A stretch of DNA of 34,819 bases from Collimonas sp. OK307 (GTDB lineage Bacteria > Pseudomonadota > Gammaproteobacteria > Burkholderiales > Burkholderiaceae_D). Of the stretch, positions 32,641 through 34,819 are shown piece after piece. The first letter of the stretch is position 1. Each line of letters opens with the position of its first letter. The position numbers and the translations under genes are program-made. The stretch spans positions 1-34,819 of the forward strand of contig NZ_FOQI01000027.1 in NCBI RefSeq assembly GCF_900113705.1, in the 5' to 3' direction. Below the pieces are notes generated by a model. It made no database searches. It was not told where the DNA came from and saw only the letters and a program-made list of their open reading frames with translations.

Positions 32641-33579
32641 ATGATAAAGAGAAGAGCAGTCAATATTGCCATCGGCCTCGCGTTTGCGCTTGGATTCAGT
32701 GCTACGGCAAGCGCCGAAGAAACCTATATTCCATTGATCTCCAAGGGCTTCCAGCATCAGTTCTGGCAAGCAGTGAAGGCCGGGGCCGAGCAGGCTGCCA
32801 AGGATTTTAATGTGAAGGTATCGTTCGAAGGTCCGGAGACCGAAGCCATGGTCGACAAACAGATCGATATGCTGTCGGCAGCGCTGGCCAAGAAACCCAA
32901 AGCCATCGGCTTCGCGGCATTGGACAGCAAGGCTGCCTTGCCATTGCTGAAAAAGGCACAAGCCGCGCATATCCCGATTGTCGCCTTTGACTCGGGTGTG
33001 GACAGCGATATTCCTGTTACCACGGCCACCACCGACAACAAGGCTGCCGCAGGATTGGCTGCCGACAAGATGGCGGAACTGATCGGTAAAGAGGGTGAAG
33101 TCGCGGTAGTGGCGCATGACCAAACCAGCCGTACCGGTATCGATCGGCGTGACGGCTTCGTCGAACGCATGAAAGCCTATCCGAAGATCAAGATCGTCAG
33201 CATCCAGTACGGCGCCGGCGATCAGCTGAAATCGACTGAAATCACCAAATCCATCCTGCAAGCCTATCCTCATCTCAAGGGCGCCTTCGGCACCAATGAA
33301 GGCTCGGCGATCGGTGTTCTGAATGGCGTCAAGGAAATGAAGCGCAAGCTGATAGTCATCGGTTACGACTCCGGCAAGCAGCAGAAAGATGCGATTCGCG
33401 ACGGCAGCATGGCCGGCGCCATCACTCAGAATCCTGTCGGCATCGGCTACAAGACGGTAGAAGCTGCCGTCAAGGCGCTCAAGGGCGAGAAATTGCCTAA
33501 GGTGATCGATACCGGGTTCTACTGGTACGACAAGAGCAACATCAACGATCCTAAGATTGCAGCCGTGCTTTACGACTGA
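32641..33579 (+). CDS. Sugar ABC transporter periplasmic binding protein (RbsB type)
   Basis: A 312-residue peripheral binding protein with a clear signal peptide (MIKRRAVNIAIGLAFALGFSATASA, cleavage before EETY) and a type I periplasmic-binding fold. VDKQIDMLSAALAKKPKAIGFAALDSKAA, IVAFDSGVDSD and AFGTNEGSAIGVLNGV are standard ribose/galactose-type segments. AAGGAGACTTGAA precedes the ATG. It follows the permease by 109 bp. Context points to L-fucose or a similar sugar; specificity cannot be read directly. Confidence 0.93.
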   Translation: MIKRRAVNIAIGLAFALGFSATASAEETYIPLISKGFQHQFWQAVKAGAEQAAKDFNVKVSFEGPETEAMVDKQIDMLSAALAKKPKAIGFAALDSKAALPLLKKAQAAHIPIVAFDSGVDSDIPVTTATTDNKAAAGLAADKMAELIGKEGEVAVVAHDQTSRTGIDRRDGFVERMKAYPKIKIVSIQYGAGDQLKSTEITKSILQAYPHLKGAFGTNEGSAIGVLNGVKEMKRKLIVIGYDSGKQQKDAIRDGSMAGAITQNPVGIGYKTVEAAVKALKGEKLPKVIDTGFYWYDKSNINDPKIAAVLYD

Positions 33580-33597
33580 TCTTCCAGGCTCCGACAT

Positions 33598-33643
33598 GAA
33601 CCGGTGCTGCCAGGCTAGCGGCAACACCATGTTGCACCGGTTC
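33598..33643 (+). other. Inverted repeat after the binding-protein gene
   Basis: GAACCGGTGC (33598-33607) pairs perfectly with GCACCGGTTC (33634-33643), and TGCC/GGCA can pair inside. It lies 19 bp after the binding-protein stop. No T-run follows, so it may protect the transcript end or act with Rho. Confidence 0.6.
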
Positions 33644-33683
33644 GGCAATCAAGCGCGATAACAGTTTCCCGTAACAGGGCCTG

Positions 33684-33715
33684 CCGATAGCTGACGCCGT
33701 CAGCGCCACTATCGG
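33684..33715 (+). terminator. Possible terminator hairpin upstream of the porin gene
   Basis: CCGATAGCTGAC (33684-33695), the loop GCC, then GTCAG (33699-33703) and CTATCGG (33709-33715) with a five-base CGCCA bulge form a 12-pair stem. It is followed by TCGCTTT, a weak U-tract. Together with 33598-33643 it insulates the porin gene from the transporter. Confidence 0.45.
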
Positions 33716-33841
33716 TCGCTTTCTGCTGCGCGCTCGCAATATCGACGACTTCTAGCGAAGGTTCGAATCTATCTCCGAATTTATCTCTGATCTTGAGAGG
33801 AGGGCGATCGAACAAAATTTAACTATAACAGGGGACTTACC

Positions 33842-34819
33842 ATGAAAAAAATACCATTCCAATGGTTGCAGGTAGCTGCCACCACCATGTTGATCGGTGC
33901 TGCCTGCACACAGGCACAGGCGCAAACCAGCGTCACTATCTATGGCCGGGTTGACGCCGGCGTCGATTATCAAACCAATGTTGCGCTGAAAGACGCCAAA
34001 GGCAATCTGACCGGACAAACTGGCAGCAAGCTGGGGGCATCGGGTAATCAGTGGGGTACCAGCATGATCGGCTTCAAGGGCACTGAAGATCTGGGTGGCG
34101 GATTGGGCGCCTTCTTCTTGCTGGAATCCGGTTTTGACGCCACCAACGGCAGCACCAACGGTAGCGCCTTGTTCAATCGGCGTTCTTATGTCGGCCTGAA
34201 CGGTAGCGCCGGTTCGATCAAATTCGGCAAAAACCTGTTTATCGTCAACGACGTCTGGAATCTCGACCCTACCGGCCAGCAATTCATGAGTACGCAGAAT
34301 CTGGTCAAGGGCCGCAACTGGCCGGGCGCCAATAACGTCATCGAATACCAGACACCAACCTGGGGCGGCTTTAACGCCACGGTGCAAACCAGTCTGGGCG
34401 AACAGGCCGGTTCCACCAAAAATGGACGCAGCGACGGCATTTCGCTGGTGTACACCACCGGCGGCCTCGAACTGCGCGCCATCTATGACGTTATCCGCGA
34501 TGCCAACGGCCGTTATACCGACGTCTACACGGCTTCCAAGGATCTGATTGTGGGCGGCACCTTCACCGTGGACCAGTTGAAAATGTTCGCCGGATACGAG
34601 AATGTCTCGGCCCCGGATACCGCGTCGCCCAGCGCTCCGGACAAGATTAATCATTACTGGATCGGCGCCAACTACGTGCTGACACCGGCATGGACATTGA
34701 TCGGTGCTGCGTTCCACGCCAAGCTCAATCACGACGCGGGAAGCGCCAGCCTGTTCATGGTCGGCGCCAATTACAACCTGTCGAAACGGACTTTGCTGTA
34801 TGCGGCGGTTGGCACGATG
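33842..34819 (+). CDS. Gram-negative porin, truncated by the window end
   Basis: At least 326 residues; the reading frame is open to the last base, so the C-terminus lies outside the window. A signal peptide (MKKIPFQWLQVAATTMLIGAACTQAQA) is followed by QTSVTIYGRVDAGVDYQ, the standard start of Burkholderiales OmpC-like general porins. FKGTEDLGGGLGAFFLLESGF, RRSYVGLNG and FGKNLFIVNDVWNLDPTG are typical strands and the start of the constriction loop. AGGGGAC precedes the ATG. Its place after the sugar transporter suggests outer-membrane entry for the same substrate, though it has its own leader (33716-33841). Confidence 0.92.
   Translation, partial: MKKIPFQWLQVAATTMLIGAACTQAQAQTSVTIYGRVDAGVDYQTNVALKDAKGNLTGQTGSKLGASGNQWGTSMIGFKGTEDLGGGLGAFFLLESGFDATNGSTNGSALFNRRSYVGLNGSAGSIKFGKNLFIVNDVWNLDPTGQQFMSTQNLVKGRNWPGANNVIEYQTPTWGGFNATVQTSLGEQAGSTKNGRSDGISLVYTTGGLELRAIYDVIRDANGRYTDVYTASKDLIVGGTFTVDQLKMFAGYENVSAPDTASPSAPDKINHYWIGANYVLTPAWTLIGAAFHAKLNHDAGSASLFMVGANYNLSKRTLLYAAVGTM

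Noticed and set aside
32617-33648. 343-codon minus-strand frame opposite the binding-protein gene
   Set aside because: The plus strand encodes a clear signal peptide and RbsB-type protein; the antisense frame has no recognisable domain.
33752-34732. 326-codon minus-strand frame opposite the porin
   Set aside because: The plus strand reads as an uninterrupted porin from signal peptide to the window end; the antisense frame is a shadow.

Overview
The window looks like chromosomal DNA of a betaproteobacterium, most likely the family Oxalobacteraceae (Collimonas, Herbaspirillum or Janthinobacterium relatives). The clues are moderately high GC, a Burkholderiales-type porin, MocR, AraC and TetR regulators, formyl-CoA:oxalate CoA-transferase-like genes, and a non-phosphorylating sugar-acid operon. 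The genus is an inference. I see no rRNA, tRNA, CRISPR array, transposase, integrase or phage gene.

Region 1 (1-5788, + strand) is a CoA-thioester cassette. It holds a thiamine-diphosphate lyase/decarboxylase, a formyl-CoA:oxalate CoA-transferase homologue, an intrinsic terminator, a stand-alone PAS protein, a second CoA-transferase paralogue and an AraC regulator. It resembles oxalate catabolism (oxalate + formyl-CoA to oxalyl-CoA, then decarboxylation). However, the ThDP enzyme is of the acetolactate synthase/2-hydroxyacyl-CoA lyase type, and both transferases carry Gln where the Oxalobacter enzyme has Trp48.

Region 2 (5789-10765, +) is a 445-bp spacer followed by the glycine cleavage genes in the order gcvH-gcvP-gcvT, with a strong inverted repeat between gcvP and gcvT.

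Region 3 (10801-17464) is a mix of accessory metabolic genes: a TauD/TfdA dioxygenase, a two-domain VOC protein, a methyltransferase, an alpha/beta hydrolase preceded by an unlisted 41-residue membrane protein, a TetR regulator, an AhpD/carboxymuconolactone decarboxylase-like protein with a TTG start, and a divergent MocR regulator. Two matching palindromes tie the TetR regulator to its own gene and to the small-protein/hydrolase operon. An 11-bp tandem repeat separates the methyltransferase and hydrolase genes.

Region 4 (17484-23390, - strand) begins with a Gln-type thiol dioxygenase (probably 3-mercaptopropionate) translationally coupled to a four-domain rhodanese protein. Upstream of it is a three-gene operon of a phosphoribosyltransferase and two related membrane proteins with four identically spaced G-x4-D motifs. 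An AlkC-like DNA glycosylase with a C-terminal Ig-like domain follows. A large nested inverted repeat lies between the membrane-protein operon and the dioxygenase.

Region 5 (23471-25779) carries a glycerophosphodiester phosphodiesterase lipoprotein and a convergent CPBP-family membrane protease.

Region 6 (25895-34819, +) is an L-fucose-type catabolic and uptake operon. It encodes 2-keto-3-deoxy-L-fuconate dehydrogenase, a diketo-acid hydrolase, L-fuconate dehydratase, a sugar dehydrogenase, and the ATPase, permease and binding protein of a sugar ABC transporter. A porin follows and is cut off by the window end. A well-formed promoter overlapped by a FadR/GntR-type palindrome precedes the operon. 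Together these genes would import the sugar and convert it to pyruvate plus lactate; no lactonase gene is visible.
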